62,476 bases of DNA from Streptomyces beihaiensis (lineage in GTDB: Bacteria; Actinomycetota; Actinomycetes; Streptomycetales; Streptomycetaceae): the NCBI RefSeq assembly GCF_026274175.1, contig NZ_JAPHNL010000168.1, positions 1 to 62,476 of the forward strand. The letters run 5' to 3'. The translations under genes were made by a program, and so were the position numbers. Under the pieces are notes generated by a model that had not been told where the DNA came from, did no database searches, and saw nothing but the letters and a program-made list of their open reading frames with translations. How positions within the stretch are numbered: position 1 is the stretch's first letter; each line of letters starts with the position of its first letter. Positions 17,196 to 25,268 of the stretch are shown here, piece by piece.

Positions 17196-17645
17196 TCACT
17201 CGCCCTCGCCGCCCTCGTCGGCGCGGAAGAGGGCGGTGAGGGCCCGTTCGATCACGGCCCCGACGTCCTCCGCGCCGACCGGGACGACCGCGTACGAGCG
17301 CTCCAGGAAGCGGCGCAGCGCCGACGTGTCGAACTGGACCACGGCCATTCCCTCGGGCGCGTGCAGCTCGATGACGGTACGGGCCCGGCCGCACGGCCAG
17401 ACGTGCACGTCGCCGCCGCCGGCGGGCGTGCCCAGCCCCTCCGCCAGGAGCGACCGCCCGAACGTCCAGGTGACCTCGCGACCGGCGAGCGTGACCTCGG
17501 GCGGGAAGACGAGGTGGACGGCGAGCGGGTCTGCGGCCGTGTAGCGCAGCGCGACCGTGACGGCGCGCTCGGGGCCCCGTCCGTCGGCGGTGACGAGGCG
17601 GGCGCGGACGGTCTGTTCGACGGTGCCGGGCAAAGTGGCGGGCAT
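17196..17645 (-). CDS. SsgA-like sporulation and cell-division protein
   Basis: Protein of 149 residues of the actinomycete-specific SsgA/SALP family, which guides septum placement and spore-wall formation. Family features are RYTAADPLAVHLVFPPEV, WTFGRSLLAEGL and the late FDTSALRRFLERSYAVVP. The start at 17645 follows GAGGGAG; an earlier in-frame start would add an unlikely hydrophilic leader. It is convergent with the peroxidase gene. Which SALP subtype it belongs to cannot be said without alignment. Confidence 0.87.
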   Translation of the reverse strand: MPATLPGTVEQTVRARLVTADGRGPERAVTVALRYTAADPLAVHLVFPPEVTLAGREVTWTFGRSLLAEGLGTPAGGGDVHVWPCGRARTVIELHAPEGMAVVQFDTSALRRFLERSYAVVPVGAEDVGAVIERALTALFRADEGGEGE

Positions 17646-17847
17646 GGCGGGCTCCCTCGGTGTGGTGCGGGTTTCGCTGTGCCCTTTCGACGCGGGAGCG
17701 GCCGGATTCATTACGGCGTTTCCCGAACAGCTTCTGTGACCTGCACCACACTCACCTCCATAATCCGACATTTGTCAATTACGGTTCCAAACCGTGCCTG
17801 ATCCGCAGTCGGGCCTGCCTGTTGACGTCGGACGAAAGAGTCCCCTC

Positions 17848-19404
17848 ATGACCGACGGCTCCGCCGCCGCGCCGATACCCGCTGTCGTCACGGAAGCCGG
17901 AACAGGGCCGGCCGCGTACGCACGTGTCTACGAGGCGGAGCAGTCTCGCCTCGTCGCGTACGCGCGCTCGCTCACCGGCAGCCCCTGGCTCGCCGACGAC
18001 CTCGTCGCCGAGGCGCACTTCCGGGTGTGGCGGCGGCTCGCGGCCGGGCACGAGATCGAGAACCTGCCGGCCTATCTCACGACGACGGTGCGCCACCTCG
18101 CGGCGACGGCGGGCCGCGGCGCCGCGCGCGAGACTCCGGTCGACCCGCAGGAGCGCGAGGGCGTGACGATCCCGGCGCAGACGGCCACGGGGCCGGACCC
18201 CGGGGCGCACGCCGAGGGCGTGGATCTGCTCACCCGTGTCCTGGCGCGGCTGCCCCGGCGCTGGGTGAAGGCACTGTGGCTCGCGGAGGCGGAGGGCCGG
18301 CCGCTGGAGGAGGTGGGCCGGGGCATCGGCGCGGGCAGCGGCGCGACAGCGGTACTGCTGCACCGGGCACGCGAGGGCCTGCGCGAGGCGTTCCTGGCCG
18401 CCCACCCCGGCACACCGGAGGACCCGGCCTGCCAGGCGTACTGGGAGCGGATGCCCGCGCATGTGCGCGGCGCCGCCTCGACGCGCCGGTCCGAGGCCCT
18501 CCTCGCCCACACCGACGGCTGCGACGACTGCCGGACCCGGCTCGCCGTGCTGATCCGAGTCAACGACCGGCTGCCCGCCCTGGTCGGTCCCGCGTTGCTG
18601 GTCTTCGCCCTGGGTGGCGCCGGCAGGTTCCTGCTGCCGCCGGCCACGGGTTCGGGCACGGCCGCCGGTGCGGCGCCGACCACCGCGCACGGCGGCGGGC
18701 ACGGTTCCGGACTGCTTCACGGTGTGCGGCACGCGTTCGCCGGTGGGGCGAAGGCGCCCGCCGCCGTGGTGGGTGCCCTCGGCGTGACCGTCGCCGGTGC
18801 GGCCGTCGCGGGTGGACTGCTGCTCACCTCCGGCGGGGGCCAGGCGCCGCGGGAGCGCGCGGCGGCCGTGACCAGCGATGCCCCGAAGCGAACGGACGAC
18901 GCCGGCCGCGCGCCTGACCGGTCCACAGCGCCTGCGGTCCACACACCGGCGCCCCGGCCGACGCAGCCGTCACGGTCGGCACAGTCGACGCCGCCGCGGC
19001 AACCGGCACCATCGGAACAATCGGCACAGCCCGCACCACCGAAGCCGCCGCGGTCGCCGTCCGGGGCCGCGGTGCCGCCCGCCCCACCGGCCGCGCCCCG
19101 CTCCCCCGCCCCCTCGGGCTCCCCGGACACCGCTCCGGAGGCACCCCCTGCCCCGGCCCCCACCAAGACGCGACAGCCCGCCACCCCGGCACCGTCCACA
19201 CCACCCGCCACCCCGACCACACCCACACCCACACCCACACCCACACCCACAGCGACTACACCCGATCCGATGCCCTCGACCCCGGCCCCGACCCCAGACC
19301 CGGACCTCCCTCCCACCGAGCCGACGCCCACCGCTCCGCCGGGGACCTCCGACCCCGCCTGCCACCCATGGGTCGGCCCTCTCTGGGTCTGCCGGGCCGG
19401 ATAG
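17848..19404 (+). CDS. ECF-type sigma factor fused to a zinc anti-sigma-like motif, membrane segments and Pro-rich tail
   Basis: Protein of 518 residues. Region 2 of a sigma-70-family factor covers about 25-90 (VYEAEQSRLVAYARSL, then LADDLVAEAHFRVWRRL). Region 4 covers about 125-182 (RLPRRWVKALWLAEAEG, then LHRAREGLREAF). HTDGCDDC at 221-228 has the H-x3-C-x2-C spacing of zinc-binding anti-sigma domains. Hydrophobic segments follow at about 243-263 and 300-325, then a ~190-residue Pro/Thr/Ser-rich tail that would be outside the cell. Fusions of ECF sigma factors to membrane domains are known in actinobacteria. I infer a tethered factor needing release. Start 17848 follows GAAAGAG; a GTG at 17794 is possible. 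Confidence 0.82.
   Translation: MTDGSAAAPIPAVVTEAGTGPAAYARVYEAEQSRLVAYARSLTGSPWLADDLVAEAHFRVWRRLAAGHEIENLPAYLTTTVRHLAATAGRGAARETPVDPQEREGVTIPAQTATGPDPGAHAEGVDLLTRVLARLPRRWVKALWLAEAEGRPLEEVGRGIGAGSGATAVLLHRAREGLREAFLAAHPGTPEDPACQAYWERMPAHVRGAASTRRSEALLAHTDGCDDCRTRLAVLIRVNDRLPALVGPALLVFALGGAGRFLLPPATGSGTAAGAAPTTAHGGGHGSGLLHGVRHAFAGGAKAPAAVVGALGVTVAGAAVAGGLLLTSGGGQAPRERAAAVTSDAPKRTDDAGRAPDRSTAPAVHTPAPRPTQPSRSAQSTPPRQPAPSEQSAQPAPPKPPRSPSGAAVPPAPPAAPRSPAPSGSPDTAPEAPPAPAPTKTRQPATPAPSTPPATPTTPTPTPTPTPTATTPDPMPSTPAPTPDPDLPPTEPTPTAPPGTSDPACHPWVGPLWVCRAG
19217..19251 (+). repeat. CCACAC hexanucleotide microsatellite inside the sigma-factor gene
   Basis: Five perfect CCACAC copies plus a partial one encode the Thr-Pro repeat in the extracellular tail of the sigma-factor fusion. 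Gains or losses of a unit add or remove exactly two residues and keep the frame. Confidence 0.9.
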
Positions 19405-19463
19405 CGGCGCACGGGGACCGCGGCCCCCGTGCGCTGGCCGACGGCACGTAGCACCATGGCTGC

Positions 19464-21026
19464 ATGCTGCTGTCCCGGCTCGCGCAGGTGTCCCAGGACG
19501 TCGCCGCCGCCTCGGCGCGGTCGCGCAAGGTCGAACTGCTCGCCGAGCTCTTTCGGGACACCGAGCCGCAGGACGTGGCGGTCGTGATCCCGTACCTCGC
19601 CGGGCGGCTTCCCCAGGGGCGGCTCGGTGTCGGGTGGCGGGTGCTCGGCGAGCCCGTCGCCCCGGCCGCCGAGCCACACCTCACCGTGCAGGACGCCGAC
19701 GCCGCGATGACCGCACTCGGCGATGTCGCGGGCCCCGGCTCCCAGGCCGAACGCAAACGGCTCGTCGGCGAGCTGATGGGCGCCGCGACCGCCGAAGAGC
19801 AGAAGTTCCTGTTCGGGCTCGTGACGGGCGAGGTACGGCAGGGCGCGCTCGACGCGGTCGCGCTCGAAGGTCTGGCACGGGCGACCGGTGCGCCCGCCGC
19901 CGACGTACGGCGTGCGGTGATGCTCGCGGGCGGGCTGCAGCCCGTCGCGCGGGCCCTCCTGGCGCGGGGGCCCGAGGCCGTCGCCGACTTCCGGCTCACC
20001 GTCGAGCACCCGGTGCAGCCGATGCTGGCGCACACGGCACGGTCGGTCGGTGAGGCACTGGACAAGGTGGGGCCGTGCGCCGTCGAGGAGAAGCTCGACG
20101 GCATCCGGGTCCAGGTGCACCGCGACGGACCCCAGGTCCGCGTCTACACCCGCACCCTCGACGACATCACCGACCGGCTGCCCGACGTGACCGCCGCCGT
20201 CACCGCTCTCGCGGGCGAGCGGTTCATTCTGGACGGCGAGATCATCGCCCTCGACGACAGCGGCAGACCGCGGCCTTTCCAGGAGGTGGCGGGCCGGGTC
20301 GGCTCACGCGTGGACGTGGCGGGCGCCGCCGCCCGGCTGCCGGTGTCGCCCGTGTTCTTCGACGCCCTGTACGTGGACGGGCACGACCTGCTCGACCTTC
20401 CCCTCCAGGAGCGTCACGCCCATCTGGCACGGCTGGTGCCGGGGCCCATGCGGGTGGGCCGGATCCTGGTCAAGGACACGTCGCGCCCGCCCGAGCGCGA
20501 CGCCGCGGACGCCTTCTTCGCCGACGCGCTCGACCGCGGTCACGAGGGCGTGGTCGTCAAGGCCCTCGCGTCCCCGTACAGCGCGGGCCGCCGGGGCGCG
20601 GCCTGGTTGAAGGTGAAGCCCGTGCACACGCTCGACCTGGTGGTCCTCGCCGCGGAGTGGGGGCACGGGCGCCGCACCGGCAAGCTCTCCAACCTGCACC
20701 TGGGGGCGCGTACCGCCGACGGCTCGTACGCGATGCTCGGCAAGACCTTCAAGGGGCTCACGGACGCGCTGTTGACCTGGCAGACCGAGCGGCTGCTCGG
20801 GCTCGCGGTCGCTGACGACGGGCATGTGGTGCGGGTGCGGCCCGAGCTGGTCGTCGAGATCGCCTACGACGGCCTGCAGCGCTCGACGCGGTATCCGGCG
20901 GGCGTGACGCTGCGCTTCGCGCGGGTCGTGCGGTACCGGCAGGACAAGCGCGCCGACGAGGCGGACACGGTGGAGTCCGTCCTCGCGGCGCACCCCGGCG
21001 TCGCGGACGGCGGTCCCCGGCCGTGA
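19464..21026 (+). CDS. ATP-dependent DNA ligase (LigB type)
   Basis: Ligase of 520 residues that seals nicks using ATP. An N-terminal helical DNA-binding domain (about 1-190) is followed by the adenylation domain with motif I EEKLDGIRVQVH, whose lysine 210 is adenylated. Later motifs are RFILDGEII, HEGVVVKAL and AAWLKVKP, then the OB domain (ARTADGSYAMLGKTFKGL). Size and order match mycobacterial LigB rather than the Ku-linked LigD. It stands alone downstream of the sigma-factor gene and is an accessory to the NAD-dependent LigA expected elsewhere. Confidence 0.92.
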   Translation: MLLSRLAQVSQDVAAASARSRKVELLAELFRDTEPQDVAVVIPYLAGRLPQGRLGVGWRVLGEPVAPAAEPHLTVQDADAAMTALGDVAGPGSQAERKRLVGELMGAATAEEQKFLFGLVTGEVRQGALDAVALEGLARATGAPAADVRRAVMLAGGLQPVARALLARGPEAVADFRLTVEHPVQPMLAHTARSVGEALDKVGPCAVEEKLDGIRVQVHRDGPQVRVYTRTLDDITDRLPDVTAAVTALAGERFILDGEIIALDDSGRPRPFQEVAGRVGSRVDVAGAAARLPVSPVFFDALYVDGHDLLDLPLQERHAHLARLVPGPMRVGRILVKDTSRPPERDAADAFFADALDRGHEGVVVKALASPYSAGRRGAAWLKVKPVHTLDLVVLAAEWGHGRRTGKLSNLHLGARTADGSYAMLGKTFKGLTDALLTWQTERLLGLAVADDGHVVRVRPELVVEIAYDGLQRSTRYPAGVTLRFARVVRYRQDKRADEADTVESVLAAHPGVADGGPRP

Positions 21027-21159
21027 CGTGCCCTGGGGGTTTTCCCCCGGGCGGCTCGCAGGACATCCTCGTTCCGGCTCGCCTCCCCCGTTCCTAGCGT
21101 GGAGCACGTCAATCCGACGCACCGTGATTTCCCCTCACGGACAGGACCAGGGAGTCGTG

Positions 21160-21903
21160 ATGATCGAGGTCAGGGGTCTGACCAAACGGTACGGCGGGAC
21201 GGTCGCCGTCGAGGACCTCGGTTTCGGGGTGCGCCCCGGAAGCGTGACGGGGTTCCTCGGGCCGAACGGCTCCGGCAAGTCCACCACCATGCGCATGATC
21301 ATGGGGCTCGACCGGCCGGACGCGGGGCACGTCACCATCGGCGGCCGTCCCTACCGCGGGTTGAGCTGGCCGCTGCGCGAGGTCGGCGCCCTCCTTGAAG
21401 CCCGCACCTTCCACCCCGGCCGCAGCGCGCGCAGCCACCTCGCGGCGCTCGCAGCGGGCGGCGGCATCGAGGCGGAGCGGGTCGACGCGGTCCTGGAGAC
21501 CGTCGGCCTGACCTCGGTGGCGGGCAAGCGGGCCGGGTCGTTCTCGCTGGGCATGGCACAGCGGCTCGGCATCGCGGCCGCGCTGCTCGGCGACCCACCG
21601 GTGCTGCTGTTCGACGAGCCGGTCAACGGGCTCGATCCCGAAGGGGTGCGCTGGATCCGGGAGCTGATGCGGTCGCTGGCCGCCGAGGGCCGCACGGTCC
21701 TGCTGTCGAGCCATCTGATCAGCGAGATGGCACTGACCGCCGACCATCTCGTCGTGATCGGTTCGGGCCGCCTGCTGGCCGACACGTCGGTCGCCGAACT
21801 CACCGCGTCCGGGCGGTCGTTGGAAGAGGCGTTCTTCGCACTGACCGAGGCGAGCGCCACGTACACCGGCGCCACGCGCGCCGGCGAGGGGACCCGGCGA
21901 TGA
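21160..21903 (+). CDS. ABC transporter ATP-binding protein
   Basis: ATPase of 247 residues, first gene of a five-gene run. Walker A is GPNGSGKST, the signature SFSLGMAQRL, and Walker B VLLFDEPVNGLD, followed by the switch histidine in SSHLISEM. It belongs to the BcrA/drug-export type with a C-terminal regulatory stretch. The start ATG at 21160 follows CAGGGAG at good spacing; the GTG at 21157 would be too close. Its stop overlaps the permease start by four bases. With the histidine kinase downstream it is likely an envelope-stress or peptide-antibiotic exporter (inference). Confidence 0.92.
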   Translation: MIEVRGLTKRYGGTVAVEDLGFGVRPGSVTGFLGPNGSGKSTTMRMIMGLDRPDAGHVTIGGRPYRGLSWPLREVGALLEARTFHPGRSARSHLAALAAGGGIEAERVDAVLETVGLTSVAGKRAGSFSLGMAQRLGIAAALLGDPPVLLFDEPVNGLDPEGVRWIRELMRSLAAEGRTVLLSSHLISEMALTADHLVVIGSGRLLADTSVAELTASGRSLEEAFFALTEASATYTGATRAGEGTRR

Positions 21904-22697
21904 GCACGATGACGTACCGGCCCGCGCACGGCGGGCACTACGGTCTGCGGCAGGCCGCCCGCATGGAGTGGATCAAGCTGCGCAGCCTGCGCTCCACGGC
22001 GTACGCGCTGCTCCTGACGGTCGTCGGCATGGTCACCATGGGTGTCGTGACGATGGCCAACACCAAGCCGCCGCACGGCGCCGCGAAGGTCGCCTCCTTC
22101 GATCCGACCAACAACGTGCTGGCCGGGGTGGCGCTGGGCCAGCTGATCGTCGGGGTGCTGGGCGTCCTGGTCGTCACCGGGGAGTACTCGACCGGCACGA
22201 TCCGCTCGACACTCGCGGCGATCCCCGACCGGCGGATGGCGCTCGCGGCGAAGGCGGCGGTGTTCGGCGCTCTCGCGCTGGTGCTCGGCGAAGCGGTCAC
22301 TTTCGTGACGTTCCTGGCGGGCCGCAGGGCACTCGCCGCCGATGTGCCGCATCCCTCGCTCGGCGACCCGGACGTGCTGCGCGCGATCCTGCTGTCGGGC
22401 GCGTACCTTGCCCTGGTGGGTCTCATGGGCATCGGTGTCGGGGCGATCACCCGGCACACGGCGAGCGCGATCGGCGCTCTGGTCGGCATCACGTTCGTGC
22501 TGCCCGCGCTGCTGTCGGGGACGACCGGCACTGTGGTCGCGAAATTCTTCCCGACGATGATCGCGGGCAACTCCCTCGCGGTGACCGTGCCGGTCGACGG
22601 CATGCTCTCGCCGTGGGCCGGGTTCGTGGTCCTGTGCGGTTACTCGGCGGCGCTGCTCGCGGTCGGCGGACGACTCCTGGTGCGGCGCGATGCGTGA
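21900..22697 (+). CDS. ABC transporter permease (ABC-2 type)
   Basis: Membrane protein of 265 residues with six hydrophobic segments. The RMEWIKLRSLRSTAYALLLT opening is typical for permeases paired with BcrA-type ATPases: short cytoplasmic start, then the first membrane helix. GEYSTGTIRSTLAAIPDR is the conserved coupling loop. It overlaps the ATPase by ATGA and the kinase by 8 bp, so the three are translationally coupled. Confidence 0.9.
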   Translation: MSTMTYRPAHGGHYGLRQAARMEWIKLRSLRSTAYALLLTVVGMVTMGVVTMANTKPPHGAAKVASFDPTNNVLAGVALGQLIVGVLGVLVVTGEYSTGTIRSTLAAIPDRRMALAAKAAVFGALALVLGEAVTFVTFLAGRRALAADVPHPSLGDPDVLRAILLSGAYLALVGLMGIGVGAITRHTASAIGALVGITFVLPALLSGTTGTVVAKFFPTMIAGNSLAVTVPVDGMLSPWAGFVVLCGYSAALLAVGGRLLVRRDA

Positions 22698-23985
22698 ACC
22701 GCGCGACGCGGGCGCCGTGCGGGCGGTGCTGACGGCGCCCCTGACGCGGCGGGCGTGGGCGCGGGCGGCGTACTGCCTGCTGTCCTACGTCCCCGCGCTC
22801 GCGGGTTTCCTGCTCGTGGTGGCCGCCCTCGCGGTCGGCGCCGCGTTCACGCTGACGCTGGTCGGCGCGGTGCTCGGCATGCTCTTCCTGGTGGCGGGCC
22901 TCGCGCTGGCCCGCGGCCTGGGGGCACTGCAACGGCTGCTGGCCGCCTGGCTGCTCGGTGAGCGGGTCGCGGCGCCGCCGGTCGTGTCCTCGCGCGGTGG
23001 GCTGTTCGCCGCCGTGGAGGCGCGGTTGCGGGACGGTGCGGCGTGGCGCTCGGTGGCGTACGTGCTGGTGCGGCTGCCGCCGGCGACGCTCGGCCTGTAC
23101 GCGGTGGCCTGGTGGGTGGTCGGTGCGGTGAACGTCCTCGCGCCGGTGCGGTGGGTGGCGGGACAGCACGACCTGAGGCTGATGACGCCGCTGCCGTTCG
23201 GCGGCGAGCCCGCGCTCGGCTCGCTCGGCGGTGCGTTCGCGGCGACCGCCGCGGGGTGCGCGATTCTGCTCGTCGCGCCGTGGCTGACGCGGGGCGTCGT
23301 CGCGGTGGACGGGCGGCTCGTGCGGGCGCTCCTCGGCCCGGGTGAACTCACCGAACGGGTACGGGATCTGGAGGAGACGCGGGCGCTGGCCGTCGATGAC
23401 GCCGCGCAGCGGCTGCGCCGCCTGGAGCGCGATCTGCACGACGGGGCGCAGGTGCGGCTCGCCGCACTCGCGATGAGCCTCGACATGGTGCGCGAGCAGC
23501 TCGACGAGCGGGACCGGCCCGAGCTGCGCCGGCTGGTCGAGATGGCGCGCGACAACGCCGCCGAGACCCTCACCGAACTGCGTGACCTCTCGCGCGGGCT
23601 GCATCCGCCGGCGCTCGACGGCGGACTGGCCGACGCCCTGACGACGCTCGGCGCGCGGGCCGCGCTGCCCGTCGACGTGACGGTGGACGTGCCGAACCGG
23701 CCGACTCCGGCGATCGAGAGCCTCGCCTACTACTGTGTGGCCGAGCTGCTCGCCAACGTCATCAAGCACAGCGGGGCGAGCCGCTGCGGCGTCGAACTGT
23801 CCACCGGCGACGGCACGTTGCGGCTGCGCGTGACCGACGACGGGCGGGGCGGTGCCCGGATCGCCGACGGCGGCGGCCTGGCGGGGCTCGTGCAGCGGGC
23901 GCGCACGGTCGACGGTGAACTGACGGTGCACAGCCCCCAAGGGGGTCCGACGACGGTGAGGGTGAGGTTGCCGCTCCATGCCTGA
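22690..23985 (+). CDS. NarL-type sensor histidine kinase
   Basis: Kinase of 431 residues. Hydrophobic segments at about 28-75 and 120-220 form the membrane sensor with no large external domain, as in kinases that sense their cognate ABC transporter or the bilayer. The dimerisation helix has the phosphorylated His250 in LERDLHDGAQVRL, and the ATPase domain shows ELLANVIKHSG (N box) and VTDDGRGGA (G1 box). It overlaps the permease gene and is followed by its response regulator after 33 bp. Confidence 0.92.
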   Translation: MREPRDAGAVRAVLTAPLTRRAWARAAYCLLSYVPALAGFLLVVAALAVGAAFTLTLVGAVLGMLFLVAGLALARGLGALQRLLAAWLLGERVAAPPVVSSRGGLFAAVEARLRDGAAWRSVAYVLVRLPPATLGLYAVAWWVVGAVNVLAPVRWVAGQHDLRLMTPLPFGGEPALGSLGGAFAATAAGCAILLVAPWLTRGVVAVDGRLVRALLGPGELTERVRDLEETRALAVDDAAQRLRRLERDLHDGAQVRLAALAMSLDMVREQLDERDRPELRRLVEMARDNAAETLTELRDLSRGLHPPALDGGLADALTTLGARAALPVDVTVDVPNRPTPAIESLAYYCVAELLANVIKHSGASRCGVELSTGDGTLRLRVTDDGRGGARIADGGGLAGLVQRARTVDGELTVHSPQGGPTTVRVRLPLHA

Positions 23986-24018
23986 GCGTGCCGGTCAGTC
24001 GTGTGCGAGGCTGCACCC

Positions 24019-24675
24019 ATGCGCGTAGTGATCGCCGAGGACGCCGCCGTGCTGCGGGAGTTGCTCGCCCAGATGCTGACGATGCGTGGCCACGAGGTCG
24101 CGGCCTCGGTGGCGGACGCCGACGCGCTGCGCGCGGCCGTCGCCGAGCACCGTCCCGACGTCTGCGTGGTGGACATCCGGATGCCCCCGACCCACACCGA
24201 CGACGGGCTGCGCGCGGCGATCGACATCCGCCACGAGCTTCCGGGGACAGGTGTGCTGCTCTTCTCCCAGTACGTCGAGACGAAGTACGCGACCCGGCTG
24301 CTCGCGCAGGGCTCGGCGGGCGTGGGCTATCTGCTCAAGGAACGGGTCGCCAATGTCGCCGAGTTCACCGACGCGCTGGAACGGGTGGCGGCGGGCGGCA
24401 CCGCCCTCGACCCCGAGGTGGTCACCCAGCTCGCCGGTGCGGGCCGCCGCACCGAGCAGCTGTCCGCGCTGACCGATCGTGAGCGGGACGTGCTGACGCT
24501 GATGGCCGAGGGCCGCTCCAACGGGGCGATCGCCCAGCGGCTGCACGTGTCGGCGGGCACCGTCGAGAAGCACGTGGCGGCGATCTTCGCAAAGCTGGGC
24601 CTGCCCGTGTCGGAGGACGACAACCGGCGCGTGCTCGCCGTCATCCGCATGCTGCAGCGTGACCCGTGGGAGTGA
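24019..24675 (+). CDS. LuxR/NarL-family response regulator
   Basis: Regulator of 218 residues. The receiver domain has acidic residues in VVIAEDAAVLRELL and the phosphoacceptor Asp52 in VCVVDIRMPP, and the switch lysine in GYLLKERV. The LuxR helix-turn-helix is in LTDRERDVLTLMAEGRSNGA, then IAQRLHVSAGTVEKHV. It is the partner of the kinase just upstream and probably activates the ABC genes. Confidence 0.93.
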   Translation: MRVVIAEDAAVLRELLAQMLTMRGHEVAASVADADALRAAVAEHRPDVCVVDIRMPPTHTDDGLRAAIDIRHELPGTGVLLFSQYVETKYATRLLAQGSAGVGYLLKERVANVAEFTDALERVAAGGTALDPEVVTQLAGAGRRTEQLSALTDRERDVLTLMAEGRSNGAIAQRLHVSAGTVEKHVAAIFAKLGLPVSEDDNRRVLAVIRMLQRDPWE

Positions 24676-24678
24676 GCC

Positions 24679-25155
24679 GTGACCGGTCCGAAGCGACGTA
24701 CACCGCACAGCGCGGGCCTGCTGCTCTTTCGCCGCGCGTCCACCGGGACGCAGGTGCTGCTCGGCCATATGGGCGGCCCGTTCTGGGCGCGGCGGGACGC
24801 GGGCGCGTGGACGGTGCCCAAGGGCGAGTACGAGGCGGACGAGCGGCCCTGGGACGCGGCGTGCCGGGAGTTCTGTGAGGAGCTGGGGCTCGGTGTGCCG
24901 GACGGGACGCCGCTGCCGCTGGGCGAGGCGGTGCAGGCGGGCGGCAAGCACGTCACCGTGTGGGCGCTCGAGGCCGACCTCGATCCGGCGGATGTCGTGC
25001 CGGGCACGTTCACGATGGAGTGGCCGCGCGGCTCGGGTCGTACGCGGGAGTTTCCCGAGCTGGACCGGGTGGCGTGGTTCGGGCTCGACGCGGCACGCGA
25101 GCGGGTCGTGAAGGCGCAGAGGGTCTTCGTCGACCGGCTCGCCGAGCAGATCTGA
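24679..25155 (+). CDS. NUDIX hydrolase
   Basis: Enzyme of 158 residues with a Nudix box that starts at GEYEADERPWDAACREF and ends CEELGLG, fitting Gx5Ex7REUxEExGU. Such enzymes cleave nucleoside diphosphates linked to other groups; the preceding WTVPKGEYE and the size resemble proteins related to diadenosine polyphosphate hydrolases. It starts with GTG three bases after the response regulator stop, so it is probably the last gene of that transcript, although the functional link is unclear. Confidence 0.9.
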   Translation: MTGPKRRTPHSAGLLLFRRASTGTQVLLGHMGGPFWARRDAGAWTVPKGEYEADERPWDAACREFCEELGLGVPDGTPLPLGEAVQAGGKHVTVWALEADLDPADVVPGTFTMEWPRGSGRTREFPELDRVAWFGLDAARERVVKAQRVFVDRLAEQI

Positions 25156-25164
25156 GGCCGGCGG

Positions 25165-25182
25165 GCGCCGCACGTGCGGCGC
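25165..25182. terminator. Perfect 18-bp palindrome, terminator-like
   Basis: GCGCCGCAC is followed at once by GTGCGGCGC, ten bases after the NUDIX gene. Streptomyces terminators often lack a U-run, so this is a reasonable end for the ABC/two-component transcript. A protein-binding palindrome ahead of the aldehyde dehydrogenase is the alternative. Confidence 0.5.
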
Positions 25183-25268
25183 GGCCCGCGTTGCGCGCTC
25201 GGGCGTGGCGCGGGAGGGTCGTAGAGGTGTCCGCAGCGCCCCGGACGGAACCCGAGGAGGTCGCTCTC

